From contig JAJLRJ010000014.1 of NCBI GenBank assembly GCA_024195265.1, positions 21,112,980 through 21,176,979 on the forward strand: a DNA stretch of 64,000 nt, in the 5' to 3' direction. Both the position numbers and the translations under genes were made by a program. This stretch comes from Dendrophyllia cribrosa (Eukaryota; Cnidaria; Anthozoa; Scleractinia; Dendrophylliidae). Numbering within the stretch: position 1 is the first letter of the stretch; every line of letters begins with the position of its first letter. The notes beneath the pieces were generated by a model. The model did not search any database and was not told the DNA's origin. It was given only the letters and a program-made list of their open reading frames with translations. Below, piece after piece: positions 1-10,673 of the stretch.

Positions 1-987
1 GTGGCCTTGCTGGTGTACTAAAACAACAGAATTTTGAACAGGTGTAAATTGAACTAGAAACTGGATAATTCCAAGGGGAAGGAAATGAAATTATGCTGGA
101 CGTTTATAAGCTATATCGTATATTGGAGACTGGACAAAGCAAAGATTAATTATAAAAATAACAGAGAGAAACGTATTAAACAAAGATGGAGGAAGCAGAA
201 AATGGAAATATAAAGGATGCTAACAACGTAGTGGACTAGAGTTATTTAAAATATACATAAGCTTAACCAAGTAACGATGTCCTTCGTACACTGTTCAAGC
301 TCGTCATTTAACAAACAGTTTTATCAATGTATCCCATTCTCATTACAAAACCTTCACACTGACCTCGAACTAAGGTCTCTTTTATCAGGAAATGCTTCTT
401 TTAGCAATGAGCAATGAGCTAACCTCAGAGTGTGTTTTACCTTAAGTTAATACAAGATCCTTTATAAATTCAACACTAAAGTCGACCATGTTTGTAATGT
501 TTACTCTATCATGAATTTCCCGCTTCTTTCTTAAACCAGTCCCAGACTCTTTCCATCTTCGCTTTCAAAATGGCGGCATCTTGAAAGCGGAGATGTTCCT
601 GGGGACGAGGTCAAAACGATTGAGACTCCTCATGCCGCAGTGGGTAGGGGATGGAATGGACCCGATTTACGTACTTTGATCCAAGTATCACCCTCCCCCA
701 CTGGAGTGCTTTTGTCACCTCAAGTGCAAACGATTTTCAATTTTAAGCTGAAAAACAAAAAATTGAAAATTGATCGCAATTTTCAATTTTTTGGACTTTC
801 GTCGAAAACGGAATAAACAGCAAAGTGATAAAACTTTAACATCGGTTTCAATTGTTAGTGAAAGAATGATGTCGGTTGTTTAATTTCCTCTAAATTGTCG
901 ACGGTAAAAATGAGAAATGCATGTCCTACTTTGATTTTTTTTAAAGGAAAGAAGTAAAATGTTTTTGGTCCGTGTAGGTCCGTGTAC
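1..987. repeat. Repeat family U, copy cut by window edge (U0)
   Basis: This is the distal 987 bp of a ~1.8 kb repeat that recurs at 54539-59430. It appears identical, base for base and without indels, to 55319-56305 (constant offset 55318). It is rich in short palindromic runs of AAAATTGAAAATTG type and ends in GGTCCGTGTAGGTCCGTGTAC-like sequence around 967-987. Nothing conserved is coded; a short K/R-rich reading frame near 80-210 is shared by all copies. Confidence 0.85.
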
Positions 988-1852
988 CTTCCGTCCATTC
1001 CATTTTTATAAAAATCAAAAATGGAAAAATGAAAAATGAAAATCATTTTTTGAGATTATTGAATTCAAGAAAAATCAAAATTAAATGTCTGTTTTCAATT
1101 TTCGTCATTTTCCATCAAAACAAAAATTAAAAATGGTTTTACTATTTCCATTTTCATTCTTTCCAACTAAATCAAAATCGAAAATCGACACTGATTTATC
1201 TAACATTTATCTATGTAAAAAATTGAAGTCTTGGTTCCCTATACTCTTTTTCAATCAAATGGATCTAAAACACACCATATCGTGACTGAATAATCGGAAA
1301 TCAAAAATCAACTTTCAATTTTCGTTTGGATGAAAAATCAAAAATTGAAAATTGACAAAAATACCCTGGAGGGGAGGGCAGGGATAAATGGCCATATGTT
1401 AGGCTCGGTTACTAAGTAAACAAAGATGGCGGCCAAGGAATGCCTAAAATGTTCTCAATCCAAAGAGAAGAGCTCTGCAATCATATCTACGGGTCCAAAA
1501 CCTTTCCGGATGCACTGCTCTGCCGTGGTCAGATTGCAGAGATGTTTCTGGAGACTTATCAAACATTAAAATGCCAAGAACAAACTGAAACGGTGAGTTT
1601 GTCTAGGTCCTCTGAATCTCCCAATTATTATACTGTAAGCTTACTTGAAGCTAGGGAAAAACCCAAATCATAATAATTAAATATAGCGTTCTTCCAGTCA
1701 CCTTTGAATACTATTGTCTTTATAATGTTGCCCTCTCCCCTTTTTTTTTTGGCGATCTGACGTAAAATTATTTTATGGAAGAAAGGAATTGAATTTTTTA
1801 CATGCAAGTCTATATACTAGCCTGTAAACAGGCTCCTATTGGGGGTATATTA
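988..1852 (+). repeat. Repeat V, copy 1, with a gene-remnant first exon
   Basis: The sequence from 988 is the reverse complement of about 6180-7008, and its second half recurs again in direct orientation at 7021-7460. It carries an exon-like block: ATG at 1426 in GATGGCGGCC context, a second ATG at 1440 in another frame, and a splice donor (ACG|GTGAGT) after 1592. The 1440 frame stays open through the donor; the 1426 frame stops at about 1569. I do not recognise the product. Preservation in three copies suggests the first exon of a transposon-borne gene. Confidence 0.6.
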
Positions 1853-2491
1853 TGCATCAATCAGCGGCTTTCCCCTGGGGCCCACCCCCGGGGACCCTGG
1901 GGGATTTGTCCAATTGCCCATTCAAACCTCATCAAATCCCCCTAGGTATAGGGCAGAGGAATTCTGACAAATCCCCTGCCCCTTGGGTGCAACAATAAGG
2001 ATCAGTGTTCCTGTTAACGCACAAATGTATCAATTTTACGCACAAAAACCAGCTATTTGCTTTGCTTAAGTCCGTTTTAAACGTTGAATTTCACATGTGC
2101 CGAATCTAGTGCTAATGAGAAAAAACTATTTTCCTCGCTCATAAGTTGCATTAAGTTGGGCATATGTGAAATTGGACGTTTAAAATTTCTATCTGAGCTC
2201 CAAGCGTTGTAAACAGGCATGTTGACGAAATTTGGTTAATTCAAGCCCTAAATCTCGTGCGAGAAGGGCGCGAAGTGAACACCTCGAACAGCCTCTGGGA
2301 ATCGTCCATAGGGTATACCGCTGACCAGCAAATCCCCAGGGTCTGCCCCCTGGGGCGCAATCTCAATGAACAAAAGTGATATTTTCCCCCACACCCTCAG
2401 GCAACAAATATCTGACAATCTCGACAAATGCCCCTGGGTTCCCGTGGGTGGCCCGGGGGTGGGCCCCAGGGGGAAGCCGCTGATTGATGCA
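1853..2491. mobile_element. MITE W (TTA target duplication)
   Basis: Long terminal inverted repeats start TGCATCAATCAGCGGCTT and include GC-rich CCCCTGGGGCCCACCCCCGG-type sequence at both ends. TTA flanks both sides (1850-1852 and 2492-2494). The element interrupts repeat V, because the related copies near 6180 and 7450 lack it. No transposase is coded. A 3-bp TTA duplication is typical of PIF/Harbinger elements; that assignment is inference. Confidence 0.7.
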
Positions 2492-2494
2492 TTA

Positions 2495-3210
2495 AATGTA
2501 TTGGGTTGAAAATACGTCTATACCAATAAGGCGGATCATCTTGTGACGTCAGGGTGTACATATTGTGACCTCATTGTTTGCTTCATAATAAACATAAGTA
2601 ATGAATGGGTTAATATACTGTGTTCACCTGGAGCTCTCGGGAGTCAAAAAGGTGTTATGTCAAAAAGGTGTTATTTGGCCCAGATTTAACCGAAGTTTTT
2701 TGTTCCTTCTTAAAATCACCATATATTATCACATACATTGAACTCATATTTTTTTAATTAATTTCATCTTAACAGGAAACAGAAACCAATGTAAAGTCCA
2801 TGAATAACAATGGAATATACAAAATGGACTTAAAACATTTACCTAAAATAAGTTGTGGTAGTGGTGTACTTTTCAGTTATTGTGAATTAGAGAATGTTAT
2901 ATTTAATTTACTTTAAGTCAGTCTACAATGTCTATAAATAAATTATGTAATGTTAAATAACAATAATGTAAACTGTAAGTTTAAAGCAAAACACTCAGTA
3001 AATCTACCACTTAAGGTAGACATTTAAATAAGGAAACAGTAGTCTTCCAGTAAGAAGTAATCATTTAGCCTCCATATGTAGCATGATCTATAAGACAACT
3101 TTGTATAAAATCTTGGAAGAACAATTTAAAATAGGAAAAAATCGCTATTCTGCTCATCAGTGATGAGATATTGTTTTATAATGTGCCCAACATTTATAAA
3201 TAAGTAAGGG
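2495..3210. other. AT-rich sequence without a recognised gene
   Basis: The first ~45 bp (ending near 2540) match the CGTCTATACCAATAAGGCGG block found at 9330 and, reversed, at 6130. The rest is AT-rich DNA with no convincing reading frame, splice pair or RNA gene. Confidence 0.6.
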
Positions 3211-3329
3211 TTATCGGCCTGAAACGAGGGGATATCAGATTTATTCACCTCTGGTTCCGCCCGAGGGCGTAGCCCGAGGGCGGAACCAGAGGTGAATAAA
3301 TCTGATATCCCCGAGTGAAAGGCCGATAA
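3211..3329. mobile_element. Small hairpin MITE
   Basis: An almost perfect palindrome. The ~35-bp arms (GGGGATATCAGATTTATTCA and onward) face each other across a GC-rich centre, and the outer ends TTATCGGCCT / GGCCGATAA also pair. A related fragment (GGGGATATTAAATTTATTCA) lies at about 4237. Confidence 0.75.
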
Positions 3330-3335
3330 AATGCT

Positions 3336-3757
3336 TATTTTTCACACTGGTGAGGTTTTCCAAAAAACGCACTTTTGTTTAAGATGTCGGCAAAAGAGCT
3401 TGATGAAGTTTTGTAAAGAAACAAAGATATCATGGTAGTCTCTAGGGACTTGCATACATGTGCGTAAAAAATTGCGAAAACAACATTGTCATGGTATGAG
3501 TTGAATAGGTATTTAAAGTGTAGTTTGCCTCGTGTTGTAATTTGCATTATTTTTCACATTGGTGAGGTTTTTGTAGATAATGCACTTTTGTTTAAGATGT
3601 CGGCAAAACAGCTTGATGGAGTTTTGTAAAGAAACAAATATATGTAGTCTCTAGGGTCTTACATTACATACATGTGCGTGAAAAATTGCGAAAACAACAT
3701 TGTCAGGTCTGAGTTCAATATGTAAGTAGTTTGCCTCGTGTTGTAATTTGCATTGTG
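3336..3757. repeat. Tandem duplication, period ~211 bp
   Basis: The block starting ATTTTTCACA(C/T)TGGTGAGG at about 3338 repeats at about 3549 with scattered differences. Both copies contain TTTAAGATGTCGGCAAAA. The sequence diverges into the reading frame at 3793. Confidence 0.75.
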
Positions 3758-3792
3758 GATTACGCTTGATCTAGTTGAGCTGATGTCGAAGT

Positions 3793-4074
3793 ATGAGCGA
3801 ATCGGACTCCGATGATGATATTTTCATCACCCAAAGCAGTTTTTCTGGTTCTATTCAGTCGTCTTGCAAAGATGAAAGTTTGTTGGATTTGCCAGCGGAT
3901 AATTTGGATGGTTTAGATGTCGAGGAAACAGTGACAGAATTATTCGAAGAACTAAAGCGGAGTGAGTACACTAATGAAGTGGGTGAGACTAGCAAGAAGG
4001 TTGAAGTATCGCGACATGGTATTGAAATAGTGACACAGGGAGAGGTTGAGGAAAGGAATTCAATAAAATGTTAG
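3793..4074 (+). CDS. Unrecognised 93-aa acidic ORF, probable gene fragment
   Basis: The frame opens with an acidic Ser/Asp stretch (MSESDSDDDIF) and ends with GIEIVTQGEVEERNS. The composition looks like real coding sequence: acidic N-terminus, charged helical middle. The last segment vaguely resembles the start of a conserved domain in coral recombinase-like (ZMYM/DUF3504 type) genes, but this is a weak inference. No intron, partner exon or terminator could be assigned, and the frame stops just before short GGGGAATAACT repeats. It may be a 5' exon or a dead fragment. Confidence 0.35.
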   Translation: MSESDSDDDIFITQSSFSGSIQSSCKDESLLDLPADNLDGLDVEETVTELFEELKRSEYTNEVGETSKKVEVSRHGIEIVTQGEVEERNSIKC

Positions 4075-4116
4075 TGTTATTTGGTGCAATAATATTGTAG
4101 TGTATTTGATGTTTCG

Positions 4117-4172
4117 AGGGGAATAACTGGAGGGGAATAACTACAGGGGAATAACTACAGGGGAATAACTCA
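4117..4172. repeat. 14-bp tandem repeat, four units
   Basis: Four consecutive AGGGGAATAACTAC-type units. Confidence 0.8.
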
Positions 4173-4899
4173 GCCCCGCACTCCCCTGTTACAATCAAAG
4201 CCGCCACCTGCTTTTCAGACAGTTGATAATTGTTAGGGGATATTAAATTTATTCACCTGAATAAAACAAAGAAAACCGAGCCATGTGAAAAATAAGGCTA
4301 GTTATACAATAAGGAACTGCCTTTTTCACATAACAAATGTAAATTATAAATCATATTTTTTAAAAATAAAAATTTCATTACATTGCAAGAAATGCATCTT
4401 CTTGGACCTTATAACTAAACTATTAATTGTTTTCAACTTAGGATTTGTATTTATGAAAACTCTGTGAAATGAAATGAATATACAATGTAGCATTTTATGA
4501 TATCCATCAAATTGATTAACAACAGTACTTATATTTGAGATCTCTATATAGTGAAATGGCCCTCCTAAAATTAGTTAAGTCATTGTAACTTACTACTTTA
4601 TAAAAAATGTCATTGAGATTAGGAAAATTGATATTGAATTCATTTGAGTGTCTTGAGGCTATTATGTCTTGGCCACTTAAAAGAACCCTCCATTGTCATA
4701 ACAAATTGACGTTAAATTGTTGGAAATGAAGTCTAAATTAAAATTTTTTAAAAAGCAGGTGCAAATATAATTTTAGTGTACAAAAAAATGGATATGAATA
4801 TCGCCTATTTTCGCTTTTAAATTTCCCGCACGCCGCCATTTTGAATATTTATGACGTGTTACGGTTGTCTTATTGTTCCATACAAAAGAAGTTGGATTC

Positions 4900-5131
4900 T
4901 TAAAGGGGCAGTATCATGAGGGCGAAACTTGAAAACTGGGCCGATGTTTTCAAGTTTGATTCGGCAAATTCAAAAAGGCCGTCGAGAACTGGAGGTATTT
5001 GTTGAATCAAAAAATCCGTTTTGCTAGCCAGAAGAAAGAAAAAATCACTTTTAACAGTAATATGTCCAAAATTCCGGTGCAAGAATAGTGAACAGTGCCG
5101 CGCGTGGAACCTCGTGATACTGCCCCTTTAA
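4900..5131. mobile_element. MITE Z1, TTAA-flanked
   Basis: TTAAAGGGGCAGTATCATGA at the left and its near-complement TCGTGATACTGCCCCTTTAA at the right. It sits in the central part of Y. A small minus-strand frame inside it has no recognisable product. Confidence 0.75.
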
Positions 5132-5294
5132 CAATAGCGGCAACCGTAACACGTAATAAATATTCAAAATGGCAGCGTGCGGGAAATTTAAAAGCGAAAA
5201 TAGGCGATATTTATATCCATTTTATTTGTACACTAAAATTATATTTGTACCTGTTCTTGCAAAAATTCTAAATTTCGACTTTATTTCCAACAAT

Positions 5295-5671
5295 TTAAAG
5301 GGGAAGTATCACGGGAATTTTGATGTTTTTTGGTCAAAGCCATTTTACAATACCTTTACTTGTTTACAAAATAATACTAAAACACCAAGAGAGTGAAATA
5401 AACCAATTCTTGAAAGAGAGACAGATTATGGTCTGTTCTAGCCCATTTGGAGACGAAAATGTGGTAACTTGAAAAACATAAGGCTAATTTTTTTCAAGTT
5501 GTACTTCATTGAGACCCAGCCTGTCTATGACCAGAGCCACTAATCGACAGTTTTGATATATTTGGTGATAATTTATCATACCACTGGAGCTTTATTTTTC
5601 GGTTTCTGATCATACAATAACATTTTTTGATTTTTAAAATGACACCAAATCCCGTGATACTTCCCCTTTAA
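5295..5671. mobile_element. MITE Z2, TTAA duplication shown by an empty site
   Basis: Ends TTAAAGGGGAAGTATCACGG and CCGTGATACTTCCCCTTTAA. It is inserted in the right arm of Y. The left arm of Y keeps the empty site, a single TTAA between GAC(G) and ATTGTTGG, so TTAA was duplicated on insertion. Confidence 0.85.
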
Positions 5672-5706
5672 AGTCAATTTGTTCTGACAATAGAGGTTTA
5701 CATTAA

Positions 5707-6575
5707 AGGGTCAGTGCCAAACTCTGGCCAGAAGGTTAGCTGTCCCCCTCTATCTTCATAGTACTTTACGGCTTCATCTCTTGTTGGGACTAGCTAGTCC
5801 CTCAGTAATGGGATCTATTTTCTCATTTTGGGCCTGTAAATCATTTGGTGTGCCTTTTCCTGCAATACAGAAATACAAAGCTCAGCAAAAAAAAAGCTCT
5901 AAATATCCCCAATTTTTCTAAATACACGTATCTTCACATTTTCTAAATATCTCAGAAACTTCTAAATATTAAAAAAAAATACCCGGATAATTGTAGCTAG
6001 GCCTAGTTATTGGTATCTAATACAGCTGGATTGTGTCTTTAAGTTGTTCCAGTTTTAAGGTAAATAAAGTGCAAGAAACTGTTGAACAACAGCTTTTGAT
6101 TATGGGGCAAACAATGACGTCAAAAAATGATCCGCCTTATTGGTATAGACGTAGCCTGTGAACAGGCTCCATTTCCCCCCAAAAGGAGCCTGTAAACTTA
6201 CATGTAAATAATTCGATTCCTTTCTTCCATAAAATAATTATACGCCAGATCGCCTAAAAAAAGGGGGGGGGAAAACATTATTAAGACAATAGTATTCAAA
6301 GGTGACAGGAAGAACGCTATATTTAATTATTATGATTTGGGTTTTTCCCTAGCTTCAAGTACAGTATAATTGGGAGACTTAGAGGACCTGGACCAACTCA
6401 CCGTTTCGGTTGTTCTTGGCATTTTAATATTTGATAAGTCTCCAGAAATATCTCTGCAGTCTGACCACGGCAGAACAGTGCATCCGGAAAGGTTTTGGAC
6501 CCGTAGCTATGATTGCAGAGCTCTTCTCTTTGGATTGAGAACATTTTAGGCATTCCTTGGCCGCCATCTTTGTTT
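5707..6575 (-). pseudogene. Two-exon gene remnant, left palindrome arm
   Basis: Read on the minus strand, the first exon is the MAAKECLKCSQSKEK / MPKMF block near 6400-6560, and a later exon lies near 5745-5870. The two are spaced as in the right-arm copy. The first exon keeps a GTGAGT donor. The product is not recognised. Y separates the 3' part from the rest of the arm. Frames differ between copies, so none is likely to make the original protein. Confidence 0.45.
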
Positions 6576-7620
6576 ACTTAGTAACCGGGCCTAACATATG
6601 GGCATTTATCCCTGCCCTACCCTCCAGGGTATTTTTGTCAATTTTCAATTTTTGATTTTTCATCCAAACGAAAATTGAAATTTGATTTTTGATTTCCGAT
6701 TTGTCAGTCACAATATGGTGTGTTTTAGATCCATTTGATTGAAAAAGGGTATAGGGAACCAAGACTTTATTTTATTATATAGATAAATTTTAGATAAATC
6801 AGTGTCGATTTTCGATTTTGATTTAGTTGGAAAGAATGAAAATCGAAATAGTAAAACCATTTTTAATTGTTGTTTTGATGGAAAATGACGAAAATTGAAA
6901 ATAGACATTTAATTTTGATTTTTCTTGAATTCAATAATCTCAAATAATGATTTTCATTTTTCATTTTTCCATTTTTGATTTTTATAAAAATGGAATGGAC
7001 GGAAGGTACACGGGTCCGTGTAGGGCAGGGATAAATGCCCATATGTTAGGCCCGGTTACTAAGTAAACAAAGATGGCGGCCAAGGAATGCCTAAAATGTT
7101 CTCAATCCAAAGAGAAGAGCTCTGCAATCATAGCTACGGGTCCAAAACCTTTCCGGATGCACTGTTCTGCCGTGGTCAGACTGCAGAGATATTTCTGGAG
7201 ACTTATCAAATATTAAAATGCCAAGAACAACCGAAACGGTGAGTTGGTCCAGGTCCTCTAAGTCTCCCAATTATACTGTACTTGAAGCTAGGGAAAAACC
7301 CAAATCATAATAATTAAATATAGCGTTCTTCCTGTCACCTTTGAATACTATTGTCTTAATAATGTTTTCCCCCCCCTTTTTTTAGGCGATCTGGCGTATA
7401 ATTATTTTATGGAAGAAAGGAATCGAATTATTTACATGTAAGTTTACAGTCCTTTTGGGGGGAAATGGATATGGTTAGCCATTTGTTGCAAAATTCAACA
7501 ACATGTATATTTTTATTTAACAGTTTATATTTATTTTCAACAGGGTATAATTGCATTCAACGACTTATATTTGTGTTCAACAACATGCATTTTTATTCAA
7601 CTTCAACCCATGGTATTGTT

Positions 7621-7772
7621 ATTCAACAGAAATATTCATTCAACTTCAACACAAACCTTTTTCGTTCAACAGAAATATTCATTCAACTTCAACACAAACC
7701 TTTTTCATTCAACAGAAATATTCATTCAACTTCAACACAAACCTTTTTTGTTCAACAGAAATATTCATTCCA
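7621..7772. repeat. 42-bp tandem array, left arm of S (3 units)
   Basis: Three full units built from TTCAACAGAAATATTCATTC and ACACAAACCTTTTTCG. Because 42 is a multiple of 3, the array stays open in several frames (FNRNIHSTSTQTFF), which explains the overlapping ORFs here. I do not regard these as genes. Confidence 0.85.
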
Positions 7773-7999
7773 GCTGAATGTAAGCTTTATTCAACGCAGG
7801 AAATGACATGCATACTAAAATTAACGTTTTTAAGTTCCCGGACATTCCCAATAATATTCATTCAACAAAAAAATATTCATTCAACAAAACCGTCCCGTCC
7901 CGTCCCCCACCCTACTCCAACGTTACTCTGACCCAGACCCTTTACATTCGCACAACACGTGTTCAAAATGGCGTCGGAAGATGCAGGGGAAGAACTCCG

Positions 8000-8001
<2 letters not shown>

Positions 8002-8037
<36 letters not shown>

Positions 8038-8475
8038 ACTTTGCAAATTGTTGCGCGGGGTGTGCCGCTGGGCCTCTGAGACCCTTAACCTATACTAGAC
8101 CATTTTAGCTGCATTTTGCAACTCTATTCTAGACTAAGCACCGAAAAACCCTACCCTATCCTAGACCTATTCCAGTCTCGCTATTTTCCGGAAACATTTC
8201 ACTATCACAGTCTAAGATGCCAGGGTCAGTAAAAATGCAGTACTGCCCGCCGTACCGATTTTTTTAAAATGCCGTTTGGCAGTAAACACTGTCTAGACTA
8301 AATTCTCCACGCAACTGATCACTTTCGCGGAAAATGATACGCTATTCTAGACCAAAAATCTCTGATTACTATACCCTATCCCAGACTAAACTGCCTGAAA
8401 ACCATACCCTTCACAGCGGCACATACCTATATAGCTCATATATGGGTTCCCCCCCCCCCCCCCCCCCCGGGGGGA
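8002..8475. repeat. Poly-G-ended dispersed repeat inside S
   Basis: A G tract (8002-8036, 35 G) at one end and a C tract (8449-8468) followed by GGGG at the other. Between them are motifs of the type ACCCTTAACCTATTCTAGACC and TACCTATATAGCTCATATAT. A second, 3'-truncated copy lies at 13944-14290. It interrupts the coding-like block shared by the two arms of S. Confidence 0.7.
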
Positions 8476-8876
8476 AGAACGTCACGATGGCCTTTGGGTC
8501 CTCACTGAAGACTTTTTCTTGAAACGCCATGGATGCTGTGTATTCGATTTACTTGACCTCTTAGTGCCAGGTTGAAAAGACGCCCCAGAAGCCATCGTGA
8601 ATCCAGGAGTAGAAACAGTTGCGGAAGAAGTCGAAGAAGGACACATTCTCGCACCATTTGTGTCAGTTCTTCCCTTGCATCTTCCAACGCCATTTTGAAC
8701 ACATGTTGTGCGAATGTAAAGGGACTGGGTCAGAGTAACGTCGGAGTAGGGAGGGGGACGGGACGGTTTTGTTGAATGATTATTTTTTTTGTTGAATGAA
8801 TATTATTGGGAATGTCCGGGAACTTACAAAACATGCATGTCATTTCCTGCGTTGAATAAAGCTTACATTCAGCTGG

Positions 8877-9153
8877 AATGAATATTTCTGTTGAACGAAA
8901 AAGGTTTGTGTTGAAGTTGAATGAATATTTCTGTTGAACGAAAAAGGTTTGTGTTGAAGTTGAATGAATATTTCTGTTGAACGAAAAAGGTTTGTGTTGA
9001 AGTTGAATGAATATTTCTGTTGAACGAAAAAGGTTTGTGTTGAAGTTGAATGAATATTTCTGTTGAACGAAAAAGGTTTGTGTTGAAGTTAAATGAATAT
9101 TTCTGTTGAACGAAAAAGGTTTGCGTTGAAGTTGAATGAATATTTCTGTTGAA
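8877..9153. repeat. 42-bp tandem array, right arm of S (6 units)
   Basis: The reverse complement of the left-arm array, but with about six full units instead of three. Adjacent units are nearly identical, which points to recent expansion in one arm only. Confidence 0.85.
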
Positions 9154-10013
9154 TAACAATACCATGGGTTGAAGTTGAATAAAAATGCATGTTGTTGAAC
9201 ACAAATATAAGTCGTTGAATGCAATTATACCCTGTTGAAAATAAATATAAACTGTTAAATAAAAATAAACATGTTGTTGAATTTTGCAACAAATGGCTAA
9301 CCATAAATGGAGCCTGTTCACAGGCTACGTCTATACCAATAAGGCGGATCATCTTGTGACCTCAATGTTTGCCCCATAAGAAAAAGCTGTTTTTCAACAG
9401 TTTCTTGCACTTTATTTACCTCAAAACTGGGACAACTTAAAGACACAATCCAGCTGTATTAGATACCAATAACTAGGCCTAGCTACAAATATCAGGATCT
9501 TTTTTTAAATATTTAGAAGTTTCCGGGATATTTAGAAAATGTGAAGACACGTGTATTTAGAAAAATTGGGGATATTTAGAGCTTTTTTTGCTGAGCTTTG
9601 TATTTCTGTATTTGCAGGAAAAGGCACACCAAATAATTTACAGGCCCAAAATGAGAAAATAGATCCCATTACTGAGGGACTAGCTAGTCCCAACAAGAGA
9701 TGAAGCCATAAAGTACTATGAAGATAGAGGGGGGCAGCTAACCTTCTGCCCAGAGTTTGGCACTGACCCTTTATAAAGTGGCCAAGACATAATAGCCTCA
9801 AGACACTCAAATGAATTCAATATCAATTTTCCTAATCTCAATGACATTTTTTATAAAGTAGTAAACAATGACTTAACTAATTTCAGGAGGGCCATTTCAC
9901 CATATAGAGATCTCAAATATAAGTACTGTTGTTAATCAATTTGATGGATATCATTATATACTATATTCATTTCATTTCACAGAGTATTCATAAATACAAA
10001 TCCTAAGTTGAGT

Positions 10014-10673
10014 GCAAATGTCAAAGAAATCACAAAAATGTATGTTAATTTATGCAAATTAACGGGAAATAAACCGAAACATGCGGTTATTTGCATTGAT
10101 TTACATAAACTAGCAGTAATCACAGCTTATGGAGACGCGTTCGAAGGAATTTCCGGCAGAAATGAGCCCCTGAAAAAAACAATAGGGGCGGCCATTTGGA
10201 AGACCGTCTACCAAAAAATCTCAAATTTGTCTGCAACACGAAATTAGGATTGCGTTCTTCGAACGCGATTAACATACATTACAGGGCTGAAACTACATTT
10301 GTGCCAAGTGGTGTTTAAAAACAGATTTTAAAAATATTAAACTGTGGGATAAAAACTTGTTTTTGTGATTTCTTTATTTGACATTTCTCTCTGATTGACA
10401 GCTGTCGATCTTCCTCAAAATTTGGTCAGACTGGCCAAAATTCTGTCAAATGAATTTGGTGACTAATCTAATTCAATTCCTTTTTGGTTGAAGTTCCTAG
10501 CATGACCCAGTTGAATTCTATAAATTGATAAAAACAATACATTTCTAATTTCCTGCCAATCAGTCATGTGACCCTATTGGACCAATCAGAATGCGCCTTC
10601 GTACTTACTTTCAGAGTTTAGGCATGCGCACCTTTTACATGGCTATAACACCAGAAGCCGTGATTTTCTGCGC
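10014..10673. other. Sequence beyond the palindrome, no recognised gene
   Basis: A 79-codon plus-strand frame (10008-10247, MSANVKEITKMYVNLCKLTG...) begins within the palindrome edge. I do not recognise it, and no splice or repeat support was found. The remainder is AT-rich. Confidence 0.4.

Larger units (their letters stand above)
4677..5706. mobile_element. Foldback element Y, TTAA-flanked, with two nested elements
   Basis: Terminal inverted repeats share ATTGTCA(T/G)AACAAATTGAC. Longer arms (4780-4870 with 5140-5250) contain TTTAAATTTCCCGCACGC. TTAA lies at both borders. The other palindrome arm (about 9765-9785) gives the unoccupied version, TTTATAAAGGGTCAG, where Y would sit. No transposase is present. 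Confidence 0.7.
7471..9304. mobile_element. Foldback element S, 8-bp target duplication, satellite-bearing arms
   Basis: Terminal inverted repeats begin ATGGTTAGCCATTTGTTGCA. The flanks AAATGGAT (7463-7470) and AAATGGAG (9305-9312) form an 8-bp duplication with one mismatch. The empty site is seen in the left palindrome arm (GGGGAAATGGAGCCTG near 6170). The arms (about 7471-8000 and 8640-9304) carry 42-bp tandem repeats. The centre holds a poly-G repeat insertion and a minus-strand frame (8502-8702, MFKMALEDAREELTQMV) of unknown nature. An 8-bp duplication fits hAT-like mobilisation; that is inference. Confidence 0.75.
7072..9778 (+). pseudogene. Two-exon gene remnant, right palindrome arm, split by element S
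   Basis: The exon 1 block starts at an ATG near 7075 (GATGGCGGCCAAGG) and runs to a GTGAG donor near 7240. Here the frame that starts with MPKMF shifts and stops at the donor, because one base is lost relative to copy 1. A second exon-like block follows an intron-like CTGTATTTGCAG near 9616. It reads NLQAQNEKIDPITEGLASP and then, after a 1-nt frame change, YYEDRGGQLTFCPEFGTDPL and a stop. Element S (7471-9304) lies between the two exons. The protein is unrecognised; it may be a short transposon gene. Confidence 0.45.
4433..10013. repeat. Large imperfect palindrome (~2.2 and ~3.0 kb arms)
   Basis: The left arm (4433-6620) is the reverse complement of the right arm (7020-10013), with a ~400-bp spacer. 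Matching blocks include 4440-4680 with 9775-10008, 5707-6170 with 9310-9775, and 6180-6620 with 7020-7460. The arms differ by later insertions: Y with nested Z1 and Z2 in the left arm, S in the right arm. Homology ends sharply at 4433/10013 (CAACTTAGGATTTG). Both arms carry the same two-exon gene remnant, so the structure is an inverted duplication of a gene-bearing unit. Confidence 0.8.

Noticed and set aside
8730..9352. ORFs with FNRNIHSTSTQTFF repeats
   Set aside because: 42-bp tandem array within the foldback element S; the same peptides appear in three shifted frames.
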